From Amphiura filiformis (lineage: Eukaryota; Echinodermata; Ophiuroidea; Amphilepidida; Amphiuridae): DNA of 64,000 bases. This document shows positions 33,211 through 45,200 of the stretch, piece after piece. Within the stretch, counting starts at the first letter, position 1. Every line of letters begins with the position of its first letter. A program made the position numbers and the translations under genes. The notes under the pieces were generated by a model that saw nothing but the letters and a program-made list of their open reading frames with translations, was not told the origin of the DNA and ran no database searches. The stretch lies in assembly GCF_039555335.1 (NCBI RefSeq), contig NC_092628.1, forward strand, positions 72,197,706 to 72,261,705, written 5' to 3'.

Positions 33211-34834
33211 AGAAATACACTCAAAACGATTGACGTTGCGTAACAAACATCAAAATCATGTCAAAGTAATTTTACTTTTCCGAAAATATTTCCTCAAGTT
33301 AGCTCGCATCATTAAAAAATCCTTCCTAAATTCTTTTCCCGAGGCACTCAGTGTGCTACAAAACCCGGTTCTCAAATAAACCATTGTTTTCTCTGCTCAT
33401 TGACTGTTTGTACTTATTGTATAACAGTCATTATACGGGTCTCATTAACCAAATAACGTACTCGAACAAATTAACTTTACAATGTTGAAGAGCAATTCAA
33501 TCATCGTGTGAACATGGTGAAGTAGAAACTATTGTCATAATATTAATTTGGTGTGCAAAACTCCCTCGAGACAGTTTCTTCAAATTCTCCTTATGTCTTC
33601 AGCAGAAAATTAAAAGGCGTTTTGTTTGAAACCTTTTATTGACCTATGTCAAAAGTAAAGGTAACAACATTTACCAGTTATTGAGAGGATAATGTAACCA
33701 TGGAAACCGTTGGTAACTATAGAAGCGCATTTTAAGGAGCTTGTTAAAGTGAGCTATATACGTATTGGAATCAAGATTGTATTCTAAAATAAAGTTTGCT
33801 TTTGGTTTAACTTTTTGTTATGTAAATACCCTTGGGGAATGTAGGGAAGAGATATGTTGATATAATTACCGTGATCGGAGGCAGAAATACCACCACCAAA
33901 AAGTACACATGTCATTTGATATCTTTTAGTGGCTATATTTGCAATGTTAATGTGTAGTAGTTTCTCGCTTTCCCCGTGAACCTTCCCCATTCAGAACTAC
34001 ATTAAAATACCTCTTTTTGGAGTGTGCATATTTTGTGTGCACACTTTTGCATCCCGTATCTTTGTATCATGACTGTGTTATATTACAATTTGCGAGCTTA
34101 GCGTGCATAAAACATCATTTTTTTACGTTTCTTTGGTCAAAAAAGGTCCAAAATATTTTGAGAGAAAATCCACTTTTCACAAAATCCGTCGCCCCTGGAA
34201 AAAAGTCCACTTTATCAAAATCAACCCCCCCCACTCACGCACAGTGACCGCTCCCCCGACAAAATGTTCGGGGTGGAGATGTCAAAGGGGTTTTAGCGGT
34301 TTATAGCGTGTTTTTGTTGGCTATCTTTGCTGGTGTTAGTCTGTCTTGGTGCTTGAGCTCGTCATGAAGCTGGAGGTGGACTACCCGGGTGGACTAGAGG
34401 GAGGGTGTGGGGCATGGTCGGATGGGTGTGGGGATTTTGACGGTGTGTAGGGGGTGTGTGCAATCCATATCGTGTATAGTCCACCGTAGGTTTGGTCGAT
34501 GCTTTTTTTCTGTGTTCCACTTTGTTTAAATTATAACAAGCACAGCATACTTGCTATTTTCCCACCCAGCATGCCATGCGTGACTACCCGGCATGCTCTG
34601 CGTGATTCATTCTTTGCCATCACGTCTTTAATTGAACTGATGTATAAAGGGTCAGTCATCCCTATCCCTTATAAAATTTCATAATGTAGTATAATTATAT
34701 GATAACAAGAAAGAAAGTACAATGTATAAAAGTAGCCTATACATTATGGGGTGATGGTGTTATAGGCAACATTTTAACATGTATCAAAAAATATTGGCCC
34801 ATTGAGTTGTTATTGCTTATACGTCTACGGATTG
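33211..34834. other. Intergenic, no gene recognised
   Basis: AT-rich to 34.0 kb, then a C-rich patch (34195-34260) and a G-rich patch (34370-34450). Open frames there are composition-driven. Confidence 0.4.
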
Positions 34835-34972
34835 GACTTGTCCTCGATTTGTAAACACGTGCAATGTCCAACATCAAAACATCAAGTGCATGTTTAATAA
34901 TCTCAACACAAAAGGCATCAAATTCCGAAACACGTTTAGCATTTAAACATCTTTACAAATCGAGGACAAGTC
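34835..34972. mobile_element. Short MITE, GACTTGTCCTCGATTTG termini
   Basis: Perfect inverted termini GACTTGTCCTCGATTTGTAA and its reverse complement 138 bp apart. Noncoding. Confidence 0.85.
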
Positions 34973-35754
34973 TAGAATAGAGTTTAATCTCTAGACACTG
35001 TTTTTACAGTGTATCATTATGTGAAAGCAATATTGGATACACGACCTGATCTGTAACTTAATAATGTAATGAAATTGGGACTTTTTTTTTTAATTTCTAG
35101 TGATGAGAGGACAAATTTGAGATATACGACGTACATCAACATAATATAGTGTAAGTTTTGGCTCCATTATGATCTTCGATTCCCGTGGGAAGCATAGGTG
35201 ACATACAGAAAAGTGGAATCAATTCCAGTTTTATTATTATGAGGTGTAAGAATGCACCCCCCAAAAAACATAGCAAGATATAATACCCTCAAACACAGCC
35301 CCATGTATTACTAATAACGCGTGACGTCCACTATACCATGATAAAAGAAAAAGATAAAATTCTTACAAATCAAATGCGTACCCCAAGGATCAATTTGAGG
35401 CCCTTCAGTGGCCTTTTATTATTTATATGATGATGTTAATGATATTAATAATATCGGAAGTCTTCCACAATATTGAAGTTTATGTGTTTCTTGCGGACTA
35501 CACAACCATGATAACAATAACATATATAGTAACTCACTGTCAATCACTATGGTATAGAAACCACCGGAAATCATATATAATATCAAATTTTCTTTCAACA
35601 TCATGAGACAAAACTTTTTTTTCAACATCAAAACATAAAAAACCGTAGCGAGCAGGAAATTTGGCATGTTTGAACGTCTTCTTACAGTTTTCCTAAGACT
35701 TTTTAGAGTGTTTTATTTAAATGATGCTCCATAAAATTTCGTAAATGTTAACTC

Positions 35755-35905
35755 ATAACTTGCAAATTTCAACACGCAGCTCGCAAATTTCAACTCGCAA
35801 ACCAAATACCAACTCGCAACTCGCAAATCAACTCGCAACTGCCTTTGGCAACTCGCAAATTTCAAATTTCAACTTTCAATTTCAACATTAACGTTTGTTG
35901 GTCCA
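35755..35905 (+). repeat. Degenerate AACTCGCAA minisatellite
   Basis: About ten irregular copies of AACTCGCAAATTTC or shorter forms. No coding frame. Confidence 0.75.
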
Positions 35906-36367
35906 AACTTTACAAACTTGCAAACACGCATAGGCCACACATATCTAACGCAAAATGAAAGTGAATAATATCATGAAGTCTAATTCAGTACAAATATATA
36001 TGCTTCCTCTTTTTAGTTCTAGCCTAGTTTTACCCACGTCACATAAAGTGTGTTTGCCTTTCTTCCAAAAAATTCAAATTCCTGGATCATCAGAAAGAAA
36101 TGTTTCGAAATCTTTCGGAATTACATACCAGGAATTTGGATATGAAGACATTCCATTTTCTTGAGAAATTGAATATTACACTTAAACCACAATTACTTGT
36201 GTTAGATTTGATTAGGCCATTAACAAGATGATGAATGAGTGCAGATTACTGCAACTTTTCCAAGAAAACAAATGTGCATCGTCCCTTCCAATGAAATTTT
36301 TGTGGTATAGAAGTGTCGATTAATGGTTTCAGGTTCGCGTTTTATATATAAAGCCCTTAAAAGTTTT

Positions 36368-36409
36368 ATTGAACTTGAGGGGATGTTTTAACATCCCCTC
36401 AAGTTCAAT
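36368..36409. repeat. Near-perfect 42-bp palindrome
   Basis: ATTGAACTTGAGGGGATGTT, TT, then the exact reverse complement. No mobile-element ends around it. Confidence 0.9.
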
Positions 36410-37389
36410 GTTTGGGGTACAATGGCCGATCGGTTAGTTTCTTGCCAATTTTGCCAAACTTGTCACATCAACATTTAGAGAGATTCTGAATAGGTTTAAA
36501 TTTCAAAACCAGTCTGAAAACCTGAGAGACTAAGTTGAACACTCATTCATCTTGTTCAACATATACAACAATAATTGTTCATCATGTTATTTTGACAATT
36601 ATTGATGTCAAATTTGCACCAATTTTACACATTAGGCCTACTTGAGAAATGCGGAGCGGAGGCATGCACTAGCATTATCTTGTGATCGTCGTAATGGATA
36701 GGCTTCTAGAGTCACCAGCCTCTCTAGCCCTACCAATGTGGATCCATTTAATTGATTTATCTTTGTAGTTGATGTGCGATGTGAAATTATAAGCATCGGT
36801 ATACTGGACTAATTGGGCTTTGTAAGCCTGACCACTAACCATGGCATGCTTCGAGAAACCGGCCCCTATGCCTATAGTTCACATTTAGGTTTCTGTATAA
36901 GAATTTTAGTGGTGATCTAACAGGATATCATCAATGTATAGGGGAGAATTGGTACGTGCAAACGAATAGGTCATTTCTTTGACACAATTTCAAAATATAC
37001 AAATGAGAGAGTATTTGATGAAAATAAACTTGACTTCAACTCTGTCATCCAGCGTAGATGTTATTGCAGCTGGCTGCTGACTATAGTATTTCCCATTTGC
37101 CGTCAAGTTTGATATAGCAAGGTTGTGAAGATTGTGACGGAAAATTTAATTTATAAACTATAGATCCAAATTCCCGGCAGTTATTACTAATATTATTTCA
37201 GCATTTTGGGTAAAGAATAACACAATTAAAATTGGACGGAATCGTACATTATGGCTTTAATGCATGGGTCAATAACGTTCTAAAGCGAAAATGTATTTTT
37301 CTATTGTTGATTTTATTGCAGAATTGAAGGAAGACGGGTCTGTTTGCAAGACAGTATTGCCAAAACCAAAAGGCACCGTTTTCCGGTAT

Positions 37390-37650
37390 GGTTACACAAG
37401 ATCGTGAGCCCGGGGGTCTATCCCTGGTTGAAGGTATACCGTGTTTTGGAGTGTTTTTTTACAGTTTTGGGCGCATTTTGGCAAAATTGCCCTTAAAAGC
37501 GCCCAATTAGGACAAATTTTGGTGATTTTTGGGTGCTTTTTGTTGAAAATTGGTATACTGATGGGTAGCAAAAGCAGCAAAAATTAGGTATAGAGAAAGT
37601 CAGTATCCGAAAGTCTGCGTGGCACACCCCCGTACAAAACTCTTTTGAAG
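37390..37650. repeat. Dispersed repeat with CCCGGGGG edges
   Basis: GTGAGCCCGGGGGTCTATCC at the left and CCCCCCGGGGTCGTGAG at the right bound a T/G-rich body (TTTTGGGCGCATTTTGG). Likely a nonautonomous repeat; only one copy in the window. Confidence 0.4.
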
Positions 37651-39269
37651 AGACCCCCCGGGGTCGTGAGTTTAAAAATCCATCAGCATGCGTGGTAAAT
37701 ATAATGTGAATAGCTGAAATACAAGAATGGTGATGGGATGTTGATTGCAATTCCTGTTTGTGCGAGCGAGGCAGACTTGTTAATATCAATATTCATCTCA
37801 TCCAGAACGACATCTCGGTGAACCTTTAATGCAACAGATTTTGTTGATTTCAAGGTCAAGTTGAAATTCTTTGCTACGATCTTCTCAGAAACATTGCATG
37901 TCGAACCTTTTCATTCAATTGTTATACGTCGATTGGCGATGTAGCATTATTTATCATGAGACCAATATAAACATGGCAAATTAATTAACGCGGTTGGGTG
38001 CAAAAAAAAAGGGATATCAACATTGATAGTCATATTTCTTTAAAAAAAGCACACTCTGTTAAAATTCAGAACATGGTGTAACAGAGTCAAAGCTACAAGC
38101 AGGTTTAATTAACATTAAATGTATGCAGGACCTCTTCTTGACCAAGTCCGGGTTTCCCTTTTAAAGGGAATTTTTTATTTATCTCGAGGCATCTACAAAC
38201 CCCTAGGTTAAATGTAACAGAGAAGCGAGTCATTGGCCCCTAACTAAAATGGAGCACACACTGCTCCGATATGGGCATAGACATTAGACATGTCCAAAAT
38301 TTCGTCCCTCATATCCTGAGATGATTACGGGACCAAATTGTTAATTCATCTTAATTTTTGCTGAACATACCCAAGCCACAATTCCATGGACATTTAGGAT
38401 ATTTTCGCTGCCCAATGTTTCATTAGTAGGCCTATTTTATCAAATTTTGCTATCAATATCTGGCAACATTTCAGCGGCAAAAGTCACCTTGTGGTTCAAA
38501 AGCTTTCTAATCGGCGTCGCAAAAATTTGAAAAGTTAGTGTTGCCGTAAAGTTCGAAGCAAATCATGTAACCAGTGAAAGAAATCTTCCAAATAATGATT
38601 CTCAGTATACAAGTGACTCACACTTTCATGACTTTGCACGCTTGCCAAAGAAAATATCTCAGAAGATTCCCGAAACTATTTTTGACAGTCCATTAATTTG
38701 AAATTCCACCCCACGTGTCATTCGGCTGTTTCCATATTACGTTACCAATATTTCAATGCTTTTCATCATTCTTATTACCTTTTGATCATGATTATCAGTC
38801 TGGTACCGTTTGCCATTGCCAATTAAGGCGCCATCTTGTTTTTCACTTTTAATAAGTTTTACCATGATCTTCATTTGCCGATATTTGTGTCCGTCTTATT
38901 CATGTTATTTGTTATATTATACAAACAAAAAAGTTTTTACGGACGTTTTGAATTATTTCTTCACATGAAGTTATATGTTTATGTCAAACTTTCTGAGAGT
39001 TTCTTTAAGGCGAGTCGGAGAGGTGCCTGAGCTAGTGCAATTTGTGCTCAATATTGAGCAAAATAAAACACACACTCATAGGGAAAGGTATAGATTCAAT
39101 ACATGAGATCTCAAGGCGCATTGTAAGGAGTTTTATTTCCCCCATGTGAATGATTTTCACTGGAGGGGAAGAATAGCGAAAACTTTCGTTTTGACTATTA
39201 TTTGTCATAACTTCAATACAATGGAAATATGCTTATAAATGTGACAAGTGAATTCCTTGAATAATTTCC

Positions 39270-39560
39270 TGTAAGGCGAAGAAAAAAGAAAACCTTGTTC
39301 TACGGGCCCGACCGACCCAGATTTTGAACAAATTGGGAAAACATTTTCCTGTGCAAATGAATGCCGACCCAAATTTCGGAAATTTCAGGAACAAAAATTT
39401 TTTTTTTTCTCAAATTGCAAATTATTTGTAGATTTTGGTGATTTTTTGCAAATTATTGATAGATTTTGGTGATTTTTGGGTCATTTCAAAAAAAAAAAAA
39501 AAAAAAAAAGAAATAAACAAGAATAACCAAAACTTGACCAATATGACCTGAAGGTTCCAA
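39270..39560. repeat. Dispersed repeat, copy 2, with A22-type run
   Basis: Same family as 19130-19385 (GAAAACCTTGTTCTACGGGC, GAACAAATTGGGAAAACATT). AGATTTTGGTGATTTTT is duplicated and a long A run follows at about 39488-39510. Confidence 0.6.
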
Positions 39561-40059
39561 CTCACCTTAATAAAACCCTTAAAACTACTGCTGGTTGTAA
39601 GCGACAAAACATGACTAGTATGATGAGGAATTCACCAGGATTATGGTTGATTGAATCGTTTGAAGTTTTAGTAATGGGTCATGACTTTTGGACGCCACAT
39701 CGCGGCCAAGTTCGCACCTTTATATCATTGTTTAAAAGCATTTTGTATTTTTGTGCAGATTCTGTGAGGTCTTGTGATTCTCGAGGGAAACATGCTAAAC
39801 TTCCACTGATCCGAAAAAATCTCCACAGAAAATATACATTAAATAGGCTTTTACACAACAAATCTCGTCAATTTTCACATTTTGCATCTGATTGTTTTAA
39901 ACACCCTGTACAGACTGTCCAAATGTTTGTATCCAATACTGTGACAGGGTACTATGGTCTTTACCCCGAAGTGATGAGTGGGATGATACACCATCCACAC
40001 GATCAGTTCGATCTGGATTGAGAAAATGTACACCTTATTCCAAAACAAACACACAAACG

Positions 40060-40105
40060 CTCCAACAAACAAATAAATAAACAAACAAACAAACAAACAA
40101 ACACT
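40060..40105 (+). repeat. (ACAA)n / (AATA)n microsatellite
   Basis: AAATAAATAAACAAACAAAC and continuing. Simple tetranucleotide repeat. Confidence 0.9.
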
Positions 40106-41989
40106 TATAATTGATTGAATGTAAAATTGTAAAGATTGTTGAAATTATTTTGCTGCCTAATTAATCAATCGTTATTATAATGATATTATACCGATTCTGT
40201 ATGTTCTACTTTAATCTGGATTGAAGCCCATCGTCTGGATTGCACGGCATTTTATCGAGATGCTGAAAGGACTGTTTATGCCAAAGGCTCTATCTTGTCA
40301 AGATGATGTCACACCGTTATATATATGGTCATTTTTATGTATAAAGCCGACGAAAATCTTCTTTAAAAATATGACAATCATTGGAATTTTGAAATATAGT
40401 GCAAACAATCTGATCGACCTGATCACTGCCGATCTATCTCAAGATCAAGACGGTAACGTAACATTCAGTGCCATGAACACGTGAGAATGTGTATCCTATC
40501 CCGTCCTTTGCTCAACATTTAAACCGAGATTATGGGCAGCTTTTATAGGGAGACTCTGATTGATATTAAATCGACAAGCGGGGTTTTTTTTCGCAAATTA
40601 TGTAAACAGTATTCCAAATTTTCGATAATTTTGTTTTCATCTAGTTGATTAAAATTTGTCTCGTAAAACTAACCATTTCTCTGTTCAATTATCGCATAAT
40701 ATAATTTACCTTTGTCTCCTTATTAGTCTATTTTTTTTCGACCGTATGGGTAATTTTTGATAATGCGGTCTCAGCAATGCCTGCAAAATGCAAATGACAT
40801 TTTAACAAATTTCTGATCCCTAGAGTTTACCAAAGATTGTTATAAAATGATACATTGTAGTATAAAAATTCTCCTACTTAATTTCTCCTTAATGATTATA
40901 CAGAAAGTTCCGCAAAATCGTCTTAATTTTGGTTTGGTGATTCTACACGAATACAAAGCTATTGCGCAAATAACACAGTAACATTATTGTCGGTTGACTC
41001 GGTTCGTATTATGTTTTGTGTAAATACAGTAAAATGTTTTATTTCAAGAAACCTATACTTTTTCAAGATACTGCTATATAAATTGTAGAATAAGTATAGT
41101 TTTACTCGGGGTTTTACTGCAGGCCGGGAAACCATGACTTATCCGATGTCACCTTCCATCGCTTACATTATTTACTACATGAAAGCAGTACTTCCATGAT
41201 GAAAGTAATATTACAAAGGTAATGATTTAAAAAAAATCAGTGCCGGAGTCTATCGTTTCAATAATAATAGAAACATGGTGCACACTGCACAATGACCACA
41301 TTGAAAACAAAAATACTAGAAACTTAAACATGTACTAAATGCATCCATCTCTCGTTTGAATATCTATAAACCTAGATGGCGACATTTATGTCATATTGTA
41401 CTACTCTAGTGTCTTGGTCCAAAATGTATCATTACTTTTTGACATTTTTAAACGTTTTCAATTACATGGACACAATAGAGAAACGTCATGCGTCACCGAA
41501 GCATTCTTATTCCAAGTTTTATACTTTCATATCTAAATACCTCAGATTTTCGGGGGTCAGTAAAAGTAAAATATGAACTTTCTTTTGACACCAAAACTTT
41601 TTGATGACGTAGCTCACCTAGGCACATTTAATTCGGTTATAACAAGATCTTCATTATGTCAGCTAGAATTTCACATTTCATATCATTGAACTACTCCCGA
41701 TTCCAAAATAACACAGCCAGCACTCATGTTCTTGAATTAGAATAATGATTACATGTTTTGCCAAAAGTATCTAAATCCTGATACTATAATTAATATAATA
41801 AAAAGCAATTAAAACATGTGATAAATTTACGTAAAAAACAATGTAAATTGAAAGAAATTACAATATGCTTTACCCAATAATAATGTTGATGGATACTGAA
41901 TGTTCTTTGCTGTCTCGTTCCGTTCAAACAAAAGAGCAAGGATTACATAACTCAATCAAAAAGTGAAACTTGCTACAGCATACAAATGG

Positions 41990-42013
41990 TGTTGTTGCTG
42001 CTGCTGCTGCTGC
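41990..42013 (-). repeat. CAG/CAA triplet repeat in the carbamoyltransferase 3' UTR
   Basis: On the gene strand six GCA/CAG units followed by two CAA/AAC units, about 55 bp after the stop codon. Assumed transcribed because it directly follows the last exon. Confidence 0.7.
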
Positions 42014-42064
42014 TTTATAGTGCACACTGGACATTCCCCATGAGTCATCAGAATCCTTCATTCT

Positions 42065-42205
42065 TCAATGTTTCATGAGTCCATTAGTAATGCCATCTTT
42101 CCTGGTGAACAGCCAATCTTCACACACCACATATGGCAGGAGACCGTCAGGTTCATTGTCCATGATTTCCAATGCAGTTTTCAACTCATTCAGGATAGGT
42201 TTGCC
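42065..42205 (-). CDS. Carbamoyltransferase last exon
   Basis: Acceptor AAATTCAG, phase 0. Encodes GKPILNELKTALEIMDNEPD through VVCEDWLFTRKDG to TGA at 42067-42065. GKPI continues the NTSFNVK block; the remainder is the usual short helical end of the family. Confidence 0.8.
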   Translation of the reverse strand, partial: GKPILNELKTALEIMDNEPDGLLPYVVCEDWLFTRKDGITNGLMKH

Positions 42206-45200
42206 CTGAATTTAACAAAACAGCAAAACAGGTGTCAAAAATGCTTTTGAAACATTGAGTAAAATTTGCTTATTACTGGCAGTATCGGGTAGGAAGTATA
42301 TCAAAATTGATAGCTAACCATTAGTTTTCTGCTGTTCATATGGACAAGACTGGTAAATCAGAGGAATTGTTCTATTTTGACCTGTATGGATCCCAAATAT
42401 CTATACCTTGCTGGAATTAGTTTAAAAATGTTTGAACAGTTTGAATGCCTGTATAAACTTTAATCTAGGAATTCTGGGATTGTCAAAGAGTGCCAAATAA
42501 ACCCTCGCCATACATTTTGCAATGAAAGAGAATATTTACAAAAGTTGTGTGAACAAAATTACCCAGAGCCCATTTTTCACCCAAATGGCACAGACAATCA
42601 CATAATTGTATTCTCATCGGTCGGAGAGATTTCACGGACATTCAATCCTGGCAGAAATTCGTTGCCACATTAGGTTGTTAACAGCATGCATGCACTCGCT
42701 AGAACCATATCGTATACATCCGCAATCTTCAAAATGAAGATTCAGCTTACACTCTCCCCTTGTCCCCTTCCCCAACTCCATCCATCTTTCAATGTTGGGA
42801 GACTATGAAATGGTGATGACGTTGTCCAAATCAATTAACATTGCAAAAGGGGAGTGTGGACCGTTCGGCAATTTACGCTATGGCGTGGCAACATTTTCCA
42901 CCAGGATTGTCGGTAACACCGCATCACTTGGACCATCAGAGTAGTCAATGCATTATGATTTACCTTAACGTTGAATGACGTGTTGATAAGTATCTCGTAA
43001 CCGCCATTTCTTTGCCCAATTTCTTGCAGTAGTGAATGGAACCACGGCTCGGACTCTTTGGACACTGTTTGTAGTCTGACAACAACGATAAAACAAAACA
43101 TATTTATTGATAAAGATTGCAAGATGCATGATTACATCAAGCTATCGGCAGTCGTGTGACAAGTTCAAGTTGTGCATGAGCGTAAATTGCAATAGAGGTT
43201 ATCCACTTTACTCATGTGTGACTTCCCGTAGTATTCCTCATTCAAACCAATTCAATGCATGACCTCGGAGTTACCTTCTTTTGAAAGTCCTAAAAAAGGT
43301 ATAGCAGTCGCTGATAGGATTTGCAGCTTATAGAACATGGATAACCTCTATTGTGCAATACAAAAAGTGCATGTCCTATTTGTCAAAATTTAAAACATTG
43401 CATAAAGGCTTCAATAATGAAAGCTTTCCTGGTGCAGCGAATCCGAAAATGACATGCAGACGGAGTGAGTTCATTAGTGCGTGTATGATTGGCTGTATAT
43501 AAGGTTGGGTATGGGAAAGGCTACTCATTGTAAAACAGTGAAAACCCCAATCTCCAAGAGTGAAAATTATTCCTAAACGAGTGAAAATTACTCGTAAACA
43601 AGTGTATACCCGCAAATAGACCACGGAGAGGGGAGAGGAGGCCACATCATCATTTTTGGTGGGTATACATATATTCGCCGCGAAACTAGAAATGGTAGAA
43701 ATGGTGAGTCTTTGTGAGCTGACGGCGTATTGGTTAAAGAGGGTATTCGGAGCTACGAGCTGTCAAATCCAAGGGTCTACACTGTAAACTGGCCAGAACA
43801 CATGGAACACGTTCATTAATGTAACGGTTTTTTAACACATGACACGTGTTCAACTTATTTAGAGAACACTAGTGTGAACACCTGAAACGAGTTCATAAGA
43901 TACAGCTAGTTGAACACATGACACCTTGTGTAATAAGTGTTCTAAAATATTTCAGAACATCAGTGTTCAAACTACAAGAACACCAGTGTTCAAATGAAAC
44001 AAAGAAAGACATAAGGACATTTTGAACACGTGTCAAGTGTTCAAAATGTGTTACATAATTATGTGTTCTAAGTTTTGAAAATGTTGTCTTATTTGTCAAA
44101 ATCAAATATTAATGTAGCAATGTTTCCTTGTTGTGATAGTAAAAGGTAAGGAGACATTATTTAAGGCAAATTTTAGTATGGATATGCAGACATCTTTTCA
44201 TAACTAATCTTGGAAACAGAGACAGAACACTAATGTCAGTGTTCTATGACTTTTACAGTGTAGTTCTTGGCTTTCTGGTTAAAAACCACCTTGAATACAA
44301 TTCGCAATTTGGGGGTCTTTATACCCGCATGCGAAGCATGGACGGGTATATTGCCATTCTATGGTTTCTTCTCCATCTCCTCCTTCTCCTCCATCTCCTT
44401 CTCCTCCTATCAAACACATCATTCTGTCAAGGCTAGCGCTAAAACTACAAGGGCCCCAGAGCCCATATGTGGTACACTTATGGGCCCTACCCTGTAGATG
44501 TGCCTTTTGCCCATCTCGACCCCAGAGGTCAAAGGTCACGGGCCCCAGGGGCCCAAATGTAAAAACCACAAACCATGCTGTTTCTCATCAGATGAAGCAG
44601 CCTCAGGGCCCTGAGTTGGTACACTGATAGCCTTAGGGGTACTCTATAAATACAAGTATACATGAGCCCCATATGTTATATATTATGGGCCCCAGGGCCC
44701 CAAATGTTAAAAAATAAGGGCCAACAGATTGACAAGCCTAGCTCTAAAGCTACAAGGGCACTAGGGCTCATATGTTGTACATGTATAAGCCCTAAATTGT
44801 AGATGTGCCTTTTGCCCATTTTGGCCCCAGATGTACAAGGCTAGAGGCCCCAGGGGCCCAAATGTTAAAGCAAAGGGCTGGCCGTTTCTCAGCAAATAAA
44901 GTAGCTACAGGGCTCAGATTTGGTACACAGATAGGTCTTCAGTATTATATTGTCATATGTATATATGAACCCCATATGTTACATAATATGGGCCCCTGGG
45001 CCCCAAACGCTAAAACATAGGGCCGGCCGTTACTCTGTAAATAAAGCAGCTTTAGGGCTCAGAGTTAATACACAGATTGCACCTGAAAATCACATTATTA
45101 TATGTACATGTGAGCCCCATATATTACATTATATGGGCCCCAGGGCCCCAAACGCTAAAACATAGGGCCGGCCGTTACTCAGTAAATAAAGCAGCTACAG

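Larger units (their letters stand above)
36410..42064. other. Long intergenic stretch downstream of the carbamoyltransferase gene
   Basis: No gene recognised. Contains the dispersed repeats at 37390-37650 and 39270-39560, a microsatellite at 40060 and ordinary AT-rich sequence. The 136-codon frame at 39611-40021 resembles no family I know. Confidence 0.45.

Noticed and set aside
39611-40021. 136-codon plus-strand frame
   Set aside because: No family resemblance, no splice or promoter context, and a similar-length frame on the opposite strand; probably chance.
43726-43785. tRNA-like segment with GGCGTATTGGTTAAAG
   Set aside because: An A-box-like word is present, but the B box and stems are not convincing.
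44267-45165. Several ORFs with repeated sequence (APGAQMLK and similar)
   Set aside because: They repeat with the 145-bp minisatellite unit.
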